Source: Phoronis australis
Lineage: Eukaryota; Phoronida; Phoronidae
Direction: 5' to 3'
Assembly (NCBI GenBank): GCA_002633005.1
Contig: NMRA01000014.1
Coordinates: forward strand, 25,150 to 89,149
Length of the DNA: 64,000 nucleotides
Every line of letters starts with the position of its first letter. Within the stretch, counting starts at the first letter, position 1. The position numbers were made by a program, and so were the translations under genes. Shown in pieces: positions 1 to 28,499 of the stretch. A model generated the notes under the pieces. That model did not search any database. It saw nothing but the letters and a program-made list of their open reading frames with translations, and was not told the DNA's origin.

Positions 1-3000
1 TGAGCCACCACTGTCGAATATATCTTCAACTCGTCAACAATACGACCAGATGACCTGGTTCGTGTAGAAAGCATTTTTATCAAGAATTTATTAGAAGAAA
101 CGTAACCCTGCATTCAGCATGATACCTAATCCGTAACACTACGATCGCCGCAATTTGGTCATGTTTACTTTTCATGTTTCGAACCTAGTTTTCTGGAAAA
201 AAACTATATCCTTACGTCAGACAACTCTTTAGTGCATTGACTGTATTTTTCTACGTCTGTGTGGTTAATTATTGACACATTTTTTAACATTTAATATTCA
301 GGTTGGACTCCAAAGACCGGCCATTTACTCACGAAATGTAAATTTCCGCTTTTTTATCGCAGTGAGCCTCACTTTGGATTTTAATGTCCCGCCGCGTGAA
401 TAGAGTCTATGATTCTGTGGTACCCGTGAATATACTCCAGGTGTGTGTAATTGAGGATAGAGTTCAGTAACGCCAGGACCTCGCTAAAAAGCAAGATTTC
501 GCGAGATTAGACTACGTGAGATATTGTGTATGTAATGAACTCTACCCGGGCTACCAAGAATGGCACAGATTGCGGATTCTGTCTTTGCGATGGTTGTCTT
601 TACTTTCAATGCCATGTTGATGTCCGCTGGTTGACGGCGACATTTATTAACTCAATGCGTAGTATACAACTGTAGGAATGGAATGCCTACTTCGACCTCG
701 GGCGGTTCAAGTGAGGCTGCATCGCACTTGCTTGGATAGTTGTTTGCATGCGTTTGTTCCAATGGTGTTTTTTGCTGTGGAAAATAGGACATAGGGTGGA
801 GCTTTTTATTATAAAAACGCAGTAACAAACTGAGGACTGATATAACCGAAAACTTCTAAACAAATTTCATCAATATTTGTAGTATATGTTTCAGTCTAAT
901 GGTTGTCAAACCGCGAGAATTGCTTGCTGGCGACTCGGAAGCCAGCCGTGGGTAGGACTACTACCGCGTCCTAGTTGATAGAGGGCAATGCAAAGCCACC
1001 TAGACGTGTTCTAATAACTTATAAAGTTTAAAATATCTTTTAAAATACATCAACTTGATACACCCTTTGAGTTAGCGAAATCATGAACCTAGGACCAGCA
1101 ATAAGAGACACAGATTGTTTATCAATAAGCAATGGCCAAGGAAGTGTCGCGTCCTTTGGCTTCTTGTGCTCACGAAAACTCTTCGGGTAGGGGTTCGACC
1201 CTGTCTCCGTCAGGATATACGGCAGAAATTGCTCTTGCGTGGCTAATTTCTCCTCAGTGCCCATGTCAGAAGATAACGCCAATTGGCTTGTTACGTCAAC
1301 TAACCGCAGCTTATGTCACGCGGTTGCTGCCGCTCCCAACTCCAGGTACGAAAATGCATGGTAGGATGGCCCGCATGAGCAGTTTTGATACATTGAGTTA
1401 CTCGGAAATTGGCCTGGGCCGGCTGCCAAACATGATTCCATGGATTCACAGAGGTCTCACGTTCTATTCGACTTGCTAATCTTATTGTGATGAGATATGT
1501 TTGGTTGAGGATTAAAACTTATTCAGGAATACAATCTCCATTCTGTCCTTCGAAAATAATTATCACCTGACTAAAAAAATATATAAGAATATTTAAACGT
1601 TGTAAGCAGTGTTAAAGATTTGATAGTAAGTGTCACGGGGAGATTTTATGCAGGATGAACATGTCATTTATTTAACATTTATACCATTACTATGATACAG
1701 TTACAGTACAACGTACAAGAGAATAATATTGTATCTGTGAGAAGTATTAGTTAATGCATAGTGGTTGTTGTGCAATTAATTAAAGGTGTTAGTTGTTCAC
1801 TGAAATTTATTGCCTCCTATGAGTGCATAGGAAATGAATCAGCATATTTTCCTTTAACCATGTGTTTATGTTATGCTTGCAGAGTTGTGTAACTTTAAAT
1901 TCACTGGACAATTGGTCAACTTTGGGGTGAGCCAGTTCTGGCAACAACAATGGTCGTCCGTGACCATATTTGGCGAGAGCTTAGATTAGTAGTTGGAATC
2001 CTATGATGTTGTTCCGAGAGTTGTTTTGGAACTATGGGTAGCGTTTGGAGGAAGTTTGTGGGTTTAATGTTTTGATCTAACTCGCCCATCTTTATTCTGT
2101 TTGAGTATAAGTATACTGTTAGCTACTCAACAAGGTATATTTCCGACGAGAGGCAACCAGATTGCTACAGAGACATCGCATATTTCTTGGAGAAAGGCAA
2201 CCGGCCTGCCACAGAGATATCGCAGATATTCTTGAAGAGATGCTACTGGTTTGCTGAGAAATACCACAAGTAAATTCGATGGATTGAATTTCAACCCGAT
2301 ACATTGTGACACAGATGATTATGTCTGAGAATGATTTTTGATAGTCTTGCTGATTAAGCCGGCAAACGTATGGTCGATGACAGTGTTAAAAAGAAGTTGT
2401 TTCGAACGCTCGGCAACGTGAACATTAGAAGTTATACGGACTTCAACTCTCCTGGGCGGACTACGAAACACGGTTAGTGTGTTCATCAAATCTCTGTCGA
2501 AACCAAAGATATCAACACATTAAATAGTAAAAAAGGCGTGAACACTGAACATGATTTACAAAGAGAAATCTCGGGTTAGGCAGTGTTTTCGGCGAAAGCA
2601 AAACCTCAGAGTACTATGTGCTATGTACTATATGTGCTATATGCTATGTACTATGTGCTATGTACTAGGCCTATGTACTATGTGCTAGATGTACTATGCA
2701 CTAGTGCATTGGTGTGAACGTGTTCTATAGGCTTGTGGTAGAATTATTTTCGAATAAACATCTTTCACATAATTTCAAACTGTGATTTTTCAGTTCTGTT
2801 GATAGGAATGCAACGAGTCACGGTGAAAGTTCGACGTTAGTCCCTATAATAACCGACCAAAAGGACAACTGAAATATTGACTCTCGACTCTTCTTTTTGG
2901 ACTAATCTAATAGATTAGACTGCACATTTTCCAGTTAAAAACTCGACCTTTGAAAATAGATGTGCCGACTGAAATAATCAAGTTGTGTAGTTTAGTGGAG

Positions 3001-3500
3001 TTAGTGGGTGACCTGAATAGCAGTTGGCTGGAGTTGTTTACTACTGAAAGCTGACTACTGATGGAAATAGAACGGACTCGCTTGAAGGCATATGACACGA
3101 GATGTTACGCTCGATGATCACGGCAAGCAAATTTATCCCTTCTCCTTCGTGAGAAAAGAGAGTGCCCAGTCTAGCGTACAGTTGTCAAAGCTGAACGAAT
3201 ATTGCAGCCTGTTATCATTTTGTATATTCTCTATGTGTTTCAAAGGTTGACTACGTCTTGATCCTTATGTGTTAGCCTAACTGCTGGCTAATTTTTTAAA
3301 AGTTAACCCCGTTCATGGCGTGCTTTGTTGTTCAAACAGTAAAGCACATCGTGAACGGAACTTGAAAAGCGGTTTGTCTTGTTATAAGGGACGTTCTGTA
3401 TTTAGGCGCGTATGTAGGCCCATGCGCCTTTATTCGATGTCTTGCGTTTTTGACATTTTACTCAAGTGTTTCACTCAAAAGTGCAATCGCCTGAATGTCA
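1..3500. other. No identifiable gene
   Basis: Open frames at 1132-1479 (+) and 1040-1282 (-) overlap each other and match nothing I recognise. 2140-2270 holds a decayed ~54-bp tandem repeat. 2620-2705 is a simple (CTATGTGCTATGTA)-type repeat. Confidence 0.5.
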
Positions 3501-3519
3501 CTTATCGGCGCTGGCAGAT

Positions 3520-4172
3520 GTCTGTCTGTTGTATATGTGCATCAGTTGTGTCTGTCTGTTGTAATTGTGTCTGTCTGTTGTATATGTTCATCAGTTGTGT
3601 CTGTCTGTTGTATATGTACATCAATTATGTCTGTCTGTTGTATATGTTCATCAGTTGTGTCTGTCTGTTGTATATGTTCATCAGTTGTGTCTGTCTGTTG
3701 TATATGTACATCAATTACGTCTGTGTGTTGTATATGTAGGCTACGCCAACTGTGTCTGTCTCAGTGTTGTATATGTACATCAGTTGTGTCTCTCTGTTGT
3801 ATACGTGTACCAATTGGGTGTGTCTGTTGTATATGTATACCAATTGTGTCTGTCTGTTGTATATGTACATCGGTTGTGTCTGTCTATTGTATATNGTTGT
3901 ATATGTACATCAGTTGTGTCTGTCTGTTGTACATGTACATCAGTTGTGTCTGTCTGTTGTATATGTTCATCAATTACGTCTGTCTGTTGTATATGTAGGC
4001 TACGCCAACTGTGTCTGTCTCAGTGTTGTATATGTACATCAGTTGTGTCTCTCTGTTGTATACGTGTACCAATTGGGTGTGTCTGTTGTATATGTATACC
4101 AATTGTGTCTGTCTGTTGTATATGTACATCGGTTGTGTCTGTCTATTGTATATGTACATCAATTGTATCTTC
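3520..4172 (+). repeat. ~27-30-bp minisatellite (GTCTGTTGTATATGTACATC core)
   Basis: About twenty imperfect copies of a TGTCTGTCTGTTGTATATG core followed by TACATCAGT. It creates long spurious open frames in several frames. An N at 3895 splits the array; 3723-3894 and 3982-4153 are identical to the eye, so part of it is probably an assembly overlap. Lies about 1.1 kb before the WSC-GH9 start. Confidence 0.9.
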
Positions 4173-4199
4173 TATTAATTTTCCATCAATTAATAAATG

Positions 4200-5200
4200 C
4201 ATATTAAATTGAAAACACGCCAACGTGTATTTTTTATAGGGTACAAGTCATCCACCATTCATGATATTTCAAAATGATTCTTTGTTTTACACAAGTGTTT
4301 CGGTTATAGGCACATTCGTCTCAGTACCTTCGGAAAACCCGCATCTATGCATGAGCGTAAATGTGCACGTACGGGAGAGCAACTTTGAAAGGGACCAAAT
4401 GTATATTTTATTATTGACCACAACCATATTCGTTGTTATTGAAAAGATGTGTATTTTGTTCGATATTTGATGCGATTATATATTTTCTTAAAGATAAGCG
4501 AATTTTTAATGATTTTGCATCTGCGTTTTTGAATGTTTTGATTTACCTCTGCATTTAAAAATGCTACAAGAGTTTCATATATAGGCCAACGAAGATAAAA
4601 ATTAAAAATGTAAAGTTAATATGTTTTAACATATTGAAATATGTTGAATGGAATGTCCAGTAACTTAATTTAGTTTAAAAAATGTTATTTTTGATGTTTG
4701 TAGATTATTCAACTCTAGTTTCTAGAAAATCTTGTTTAAATTAAAGTTTAATAATTTTAATCATCTGGTTGGTTGGCCCATAACTTCCAACGAAGATGTG
4801 TACAGATGGCAAGTGTATTCGGAATTTTGTTATGACGCCCACTGCCTCATAGCCGATTCAGTGCGCCAGCCTAACGATGTGCATCGGTTAACCAGACAAT
4901 CATTTATTTTAGATTTTCCCAACAAATAGTTCACTCCCTTTCAAGTACAAGAATTGGTAAACCAATGAACATAAAATACAATTGTCGACGTCATTGTGAA
5001 TAGGTATTTATATTCAATAGATTAGCTGTTTGTCAAAATGTGCGACAACCGTGACCTCTCAAGCGAGCATGGATTTCGTACTTTCAATGCTTTTGCGCTA
5101 CTTCGTTTTGTACCTGCTTGACTGAGCAATGTCACATCGTGACATTAAGGTTGATGTCAGCACAATAAAACAGAAACATTAACTGCATTAACTATGCTTG
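4200..5200. other. AT-rich upstream region of WSC-GH9 gene
   Basis: No coding sequence or repeat recognised; probable 5' flank of the gene that starts at 5255. Confidence 0.4.
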
Positions 5201-5230
5201 CGTAGGACACGTCAATAGCAGCAGTTTGAT

Positions 5231-5242
5231 TCTATATATAAA
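5231..5242 (+). promoter_or_regulatory. TATA box of the WSC-GH9 gene
   Basis: TATATATAAA lies 13-22 bases before the first ATG (5255). A transcript starting about 30 bases downstream would begin near 5262 and skip that ATG, so the in-frame ATG at 5276 may be the real start. Either start gives a hydrophobic leader (MALCVCLHLCTTVSA). Inference from position only. Confidence 0.5.
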
Positions 5243-5254
5243 TTGACTACCAAA

Positions 5255-22548
<17,294 letters not shown>

Positions 22549-22749
22549 TAACATCGCCATCTTGGAACCACCATGAGATCATATTCAAAAACTAATTTTC
22601 TGGCTCATTCTCTGCAGACCACGATAATGTAACTATTAATCTGAAATTCATGAAAAAGTACTTGATGCAATCGTAGGTGGAGTAGAGAAGTTAAGGTTAT
22701 GTTCGACCGTAGTGACAACTCTGCGTGTTTAGGCAAATATCTATAAACA

Positions 22750-24800
22750 ATAGACTTTAACTCAGTAAAAGTTTATGTTTTCTGAAACTAGAAAGCCTGA
22801 ACAATTTTAAGTTTGATTTTTTACAATGTATTTTTATTGAGTCACGTGACCATGTCTTTTTAGAAAAAATAAGAACGTTGCAGTTTTCTGAGATATTTCG
22901 TTTTCGTTTCTTACAACTTAAGAATTTTTTAATAAAAATCAAAAGACCAAGTTTTATTAGTGACCGACCCTCATGCATAAGTGGCACTTTAAAAAAAAAC
23001 AATATCTTAAAGGGAGTGGAACGCGAAAGCTCGTCAAAAATATCTTCCAAACAATTCTTGACGAACGTTCCATTTTGCAATGTCTGTACAGAGTAATTGA
23101 CTTTGCCCTTAAGTTGAAGAAATTTCCAAACAAATTACAAAACTCACGATTTTTGAAATACGATACAAAGCAAAAACTCTGTGGTTAGAACAGATTTCTA
23201 ATCTCCCTCACACTGATGATAAATGCGCGACTGCGCCCACAATCAGTTGCTTGAAGTCGCTTGAGGTCAAAAGTCACATTTTCCTTGTGGGAGAAAAATT
23301 GACGACGAAGTGGAGAACAGTTGTCAGATCGTCTTTTTGAAATTTGAAAGTACAAGAAAATAGTTTGATATCAACAGAAATTAATAATCTTTACGAACAA
23401 ACCCTAAAAATGCCTGGTTAGCTGGTTGAATTCTGTTTCAGAGGCAAAGAACTACTTTCTGTACTGCAATTTAGTCTGTTTAACGCGTTCAAGGCCTATT
23501 TAAAAGACTCGGGAGAACAATGACTAAATCATGGTCTCTGAAAGTTCCATATGGATCGGATCAGCCATTTTTCAAATATGATGTTCCAAAGTTGGCCAAG
23601 TTTGGACATTTTTCTAAGCTCCTACATAACTTAAAGAATATTTTGCACACAATTAGTTTTTGTAATGAAAGTTCGCTACATGACGAAAGAAACAAAATAT
23701 TTTATTCGCCTATGCATGTTTACAGCTATGCTACACATGTTGAAGCCAAAGTTCTGAGCTGAAGAACGCGAGGGTGGATGAAGAACTGATGTACGTTCGA
23801 ACGACGCGTATATTCGTGAAATTGAAATTCTATAATCGTTGCAATTGACAGTTTATGATTAATAAAACATTACTGCTGCCACCTAAATTATGTTACTTTG
23901 TTTTCAAATACACCAGAAGTTGATCCCAAATTTACTGTAAGACGACTAAAAGGGAAGGGAGTCGGCTGTACTTTTGACGGGTATCGGCTACGGGATATAC
24001 CCAACACCATGACTAAAAGGGACGCGTTTGTGAGCTTCTGTGAAATGGTCGTTGTTTCGAAGATGTTATTTGCCAACATAACTTTGGTGGCGGTTTCATT
24101 CCTATACAGAATGACTGAACTAAAAAAAATTGGACTGTATTCTTTTTAACGCAAGGAACTCAAAAAAACTACACCCTTATATAGGAGTTCTGTTGGGCCC
24201 CATTGTGGAGTTTCAACACCAAAAGAGAACCTTTTGAGGGAATTTAATCGAAATTAAATGCTTCGTTAAAGGCTTTCGTACAGAATCTAGTCATAAAAAC
24301 GTCACGTCAATCAACTAAGCGGCATTTCTCGCATCAGCATTTCCCCAAAGTCCCGATGCAAGTACCCCACACATGGGCGTATTAGTTGGTGAGAGGTTAC
24401 AGGGAACAATCGCTCCTCCTCCTCCCCCCCCAGATTGGAGGAAAATTATAGAAAGTTGTGGCAAAACAAGAAACAATTTGGCATCAGAACATCCAATGGA
24501 AAACGGACGGAAAATATTGCGCAAGCTACATCGACTGAATGCAGATTTGACGGTGACGCGCCTAAATTCAGAAAATTTCTACCCCCCCCGTGGATTACCT
24601 CGCTAGACCTAATTGAAAAACAAGCAGCAACTGATGCTATTGCCAGGGCCCCTATTCAACAGATTCCCAATTTAAATCATGCGACATACAATTCAAGTTA
24701 AAAACAACAGCAACGCGGAGGGTTGAAGTGCACCCACGACTGCACCGCAAACGGTGTTGCAACTAGGAGTGTTTGTTAGTACAATAAAATGGTCCTTATA
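22750..24800. other. 3' flank of WSC-GH9 gene
   Basis: 23190-23520 is the second copy of the dispersed repeat at 8365-8945. An open frame at 23917-24149 could be an alternative last exon, preceded by ACACCAG, but matches no GH9 tail. AATAAA at about 24782. Confidence 0.4.
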
Positions 24801-24829
24801 CACCACAGAATACATTGAACCCATCCGAA

Positions 24830-26400
24830 AATAGGAAGGTGTCGTCTCTCAAAGCTATTAGCCAAATTTCATGAAAATCTGTGAAAAACTCCAAAGACAC
24901 AAAGACAAATGTAAAAAAGATATAAATTTCCATTAGGAACCACAGCGGTAGTCGAATCCGTCGACCTGTGGTCAAGTTCATTGAAATGCAATTGCAAAGT
25001 TTCAAAAACATCTTGCAAGGGGTTTAGGAGATACAGCTGTGGATGCAAAAATGTCTCAAGTGGTTGGACTCGTCTGAAAATCCACGTCAGTCATGCTCTT
25101 GTCGATAGGAACACATCTCATGGGCGGCGAGGCACCGAAAAAAGTGGGGGGACTGTAGCCCTCCCAGCCCCCTGTAGTGCGCTACCCATGCATCTGCCAA
25201 TTCTTATAAAGATCTTCTGCACGGTTTAGCGAATGTAGAAGCAGACGACAAAAAGAGACACAAAATTATTAAAATGACCATTAGTTGATACATACGTCGA
25301 ATCCATCACGAAATAAAAAGATGCTATCATCTTCATAATAGAAACTTGCTAGCCAAATTTCCTGAAAAGGCATCAAGGAACTCTGAAGTTTCAGAAACAA
25401 ACGTAAACATAAAATTGCCAGCTGTAGTTGAACTGGTCAGACACTTGAGTCATATGTTGCAAAAAAAAACAACCGTCCTCTTCGCACCAGAAACATACAT
25501 GCCAATATTTCAATCATCCTTATAGTGGTTTGCTTGATAGAGAGGCGGACGCAAAAAAAACGAATAGAAAACAGTAAAAATGGCCACTGAAATACCTCAA
25601 ATGCATTCGAAAACGAAAACATATCATCGGTTCTTTTCATAAAACCTATTAATCATATCTCATAAAAATCCATCAAGGAACTTCAATCGACACAAATTAA
25701 ACATGAAATTACCACCAGGGGGCCAGAACGTTCGTCGTCAGCTTCATATATACACAATTGCCAAATTTAAGGGCTACTGCAGATGGTTTAGGGGATACAG
25801 CCGGAACGCAAATTGAAGAAGAAACAAAACTGCCATAAGGAGGTACGCCACAGCAGTCGAAATCGTCAACAAATCATCGTCAGCTGTCCTCTTCGCAGTA
25901 GGAGCTAACATATATGCCAATTTTGCAGTCATCCTTATAGTGGTTTGTTTGGTAAACAGGCGGACATCAAAAACTCGAAAACATTAAAAATGGCCTCTAA
26001 GTGGCCCAAAATACCCCGAATCCAACCAAAAACGGGAAGATAGCGTCATATCACTAATGGATACCTATTTTATAAAATTCATGCAAATTCGTTAGGCACC
26101 TCCGAAGATACAGAGGCAAACGTAAAAATTAAATTTCCACTAGGGGGCACACAGGCAGTCCGACCGAAAATTCGCCCATGTCGTCCCATCCATAAAAGGA
26201 ACATTTCTGCAAAATTTCATGAACATACATCCAAGGTTTTGGAGACAGAGTAGCGGACAGAAATGACGGCATTATGCGCCCACATATAAATATAAAAAAC
26301 GAAGAGAGAGCGATAGATGACGTCAAGTTCAGTGAAAGTGGAGTCCCTGGAAAAATCATAGTGCCTTATTAAATTAAAAATATAATCATTTTTCCTCTCG
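24830..26400. repeat. Degenerate tandem repeat block, intergenic
   Basis: Recurring phrases GCCAAATTTCATGAAAATC, CATCAAGGAACT, TCATCCTTATAGTGGTTTG and ACAAACGTAAA at about 150-400-bp spacing. Two units carry CTCF-like cores, CCACCAGGGGGCC (near 25722) and CCACTAGGGGGCAC (near 26133). Confidence 0.6.
25119..25190. mobile_element. 72-bp foldback element, family B
   Basis: Ends CATGGGCGGCGAGGC and GCGCTACCCATG, with a G-run/C-run interior. Perfect 5-bp duplication CATCT at 25114-25118 and 25191-25195. Same length and structure as 36942-37013. Confidence 0.75.
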
Positions 26401-26445
26401 TAAGCCCCCATATAACAAATTTTCTCGGTCTGTTTCAAAGTATGT

Positions 26446-27240
26446 ATGACTAGGACAAACGAGCACGTGTTCAAGGACATGATTTTGAAGGTCTATACTG
26501 CAAAAATTGCCTCCTTAACAAAAACGTCCTGGCCAATGGATCTCCAAAGGGTAAATTCAGCACTGGTACTTGACAAATACTCACTCAACAACCTTCTCTT
26601 TTCTACACGTTTCAATGTGTTTTTCTTTTCTCGACTGCTTGGGACCCTATGCCCGGTCACAAAGGTTATAACAACACCAAACACCAGCAACCTTTACCAA
26701 GTAATGGGGGGAACTAACTATTCTGCGTATCCTAGCAAAATGCTGGCCATTGAAGTGATTGTTATGCAAGATTGGAGTGTTTGTTTATGGAATTTAATTC
26801 AACTTTTGTGTTCAGGTGAGTGCAGTGCAAGCTAACAGTCTTGTGGTCAGTATTTTTTACCTTGACTGAGTCATTTCAAAAGTGGTTTATGAGAAAAGAA
26901 ACCTGTTCATGGGAAAAGGACTGCATGATGAACTACAAATTTTTGGTCACAAAAATACAGTGTCAGTGATGCTTTTCAAGATCACCCCCACAAACTTCAG
27001 GGAGGAAATGTCTACTGTGAGGAAGCTACAAATGTAAGATTGTTTTCAAACTAACTTTGCCATCATTACCCACTCCTAAACAAAAAGTTAAATGACACAA
27101 TCTCCCACTTTTAATTATATTGATCACACAGACAAAGAATTAAAATAGAATGAACACTGATACATACATTTACAAAGAATCAATGCATGTGACAGAATTT
27201 ACCTGAGTAAAAAGTATAGAAGAATGCCTCAGCTGGCCCA
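26446..27240. other. Intergenic, one unexplained open frame
   Basis: A 129-aa frame at 26446-26835 (+) has no domain I recognise. It ends near TTCAG|GTGAGT, which looks like an exon end, but no partner exon is evident. Confidence 0.3.
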
Positions 27241-27270
27241 GAAGTAGTCAAGAGCTGTGTGTATATGTCA

Positions 27271-27372
27271 GCCACTAGATGGCAGTGTGTATGTGGAAGG
27301 TACCACCCAGTCAGCCACTAGATGGCAGTGTGTATGTGGAAGGTACCACCCAGTCAGCCCCTAGATGGTTGC
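27271..27372 (+). promoter_or_regulatory. 43-bp tandem repeat with CTCF-like sites
   Basis: Two full units and a partial one, each holding GCCACTAGATGGCAGTG (27271, 27314) or a decayed version (27357). This resembles the animal CTCF core. It lies between the convergent 3' ends of the WSC-GH9 and PLSCR genes. Confidence 0.5.
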
Positions 27373-28384
27373 CAACTGCAAATGCTCATGTTGAGTTGAA
27401 AGGACACAAAATGTGGTCCTGTCAATATTTCATTAAGAAAGAAATTTTCATGCAAAATGCAGTAAGTTGCAAACTCTACTTTACCATTCAGTCAACTCTT
27501 AAAAGGAAAGCACAAAATGTTCCGAGAGACAACTAGAGTGGGCAACCTAGAGTAAGAAAAAAGAATTTTTTCCATACATACACACACATAACAATATTTC
27601 TAACATTAAATCAATAATCACTACTAAAAGTACATATAAAACCACCGATAGTGTAATGCATGCACACATGTTGATGAAGAGTCAAATTAGTGACTAGTAA
27701 TGTTATTCAGTAACAACATGTGCAGTGTAAATACTACATAGATAAATACAGAGACAGCTAGTTACTACAAAGATAGAAATTCAACGATTACTGAATACAC
27801 ATAAATCAAAAATTAAAAAAAAAATTATAACAGGGCATGAATATTATTCTGACATCAAAACTGGCCATATGATCACCACCATTTAGAGCAAGGCAAGGAT
27901 AAAGTAACAGGTCATGATACAGCTGAAGTGGGTCAGACACAACAGCAACTAACAAACAACCTATACTACAGGTATGTTTATCATTTATCTTCACACACTT
28001 TCAATAAATATCACGATAATCATACATAAACACAGTATTCACAAATAACTTTGAAAGTACTCATATATTAAAAACGTGACGGAATATTTTGAAAGTATTA
28101 TAGTCAAGTTAAAGATATGGATGAAACTTATCTTCAAACACTTTCAGGAAATATCACACTACAATAAAAAGCAAACGCGTGCAATACACACATCTTACAA
28201 AGTGAACGCCTGTAATACACACATCTTATAAAGCTATAACTGATAAATTTCAAAGTATATAAATTATATTCATTAGTAAATATATGAATATCTTCATGAA
28301 ACATATTCAAACTGTTGTGTTCAAGCCTAGACAAATTAAAAAAAACCCACCAGGTGGTCCAGACTCCACCCTATAATAGGTGCT

Positions 28385-28455
28385 TTGAAGATAACATAAC
28401 GCCAGTGCTGTGTAACCTGTCACAAATTAACGCCAGTGCTGCGTAACCTGTCACA
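28385..28455. repeat. Short direct repeat beside the PLSCR stop
   Basis: TAACGCCAGTGCTG followed by GTAACCTGTCACAAA occurs twice, within the PLSCR 3' UTR on the minus strand. Confidence 0.7.
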
Positions 28456-28457
28456 AA

Positions 28458-28499
28458 CTAGTTGTTATTGTTCTGTTTCTGTTCAAAGAACATGAAGTC
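28458..28499 (-). CDS. PLSCR: PLSCR exon 12: C-terminus
   Basis: Encodes [13 protein letters not shown] and TAG. DFMFFE is the near-invariant end of the scramblase helix. Acceptor TTTCACAG. I did not find a clear AATAAA downstream on this strand. Confidence 0.9.
   Translation of the reverse strand, partial: DFMFFEQKQNNNN

Noticed and set aside
1040-1479. Protein-coding gene
   Set aside because: Overlapping frames on both strands, no recognised domain and no splice partners.
3520-4172. CRISPR-like array
   Set aside because: Units are contiguous and decayed, without unique spacers, in an intron-rich animal genome.
3495-4212. Long Cys/Val-rich plus frames (VCLLYMYIS repeats)
   Set aside because: Product of the 30-bp minisatellite; several frames are open at once and the repeat crosses an N.
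23917-24149. C-terminal exon of the WSC-GH9 protein
   Set aside because: Phase fits, but the 76 residues resemble no GH9 tail and the acceptor lacks a pyrimidine tract; the TAA at 22548 already ends the protein at the usual place. Kept only as an alternative.
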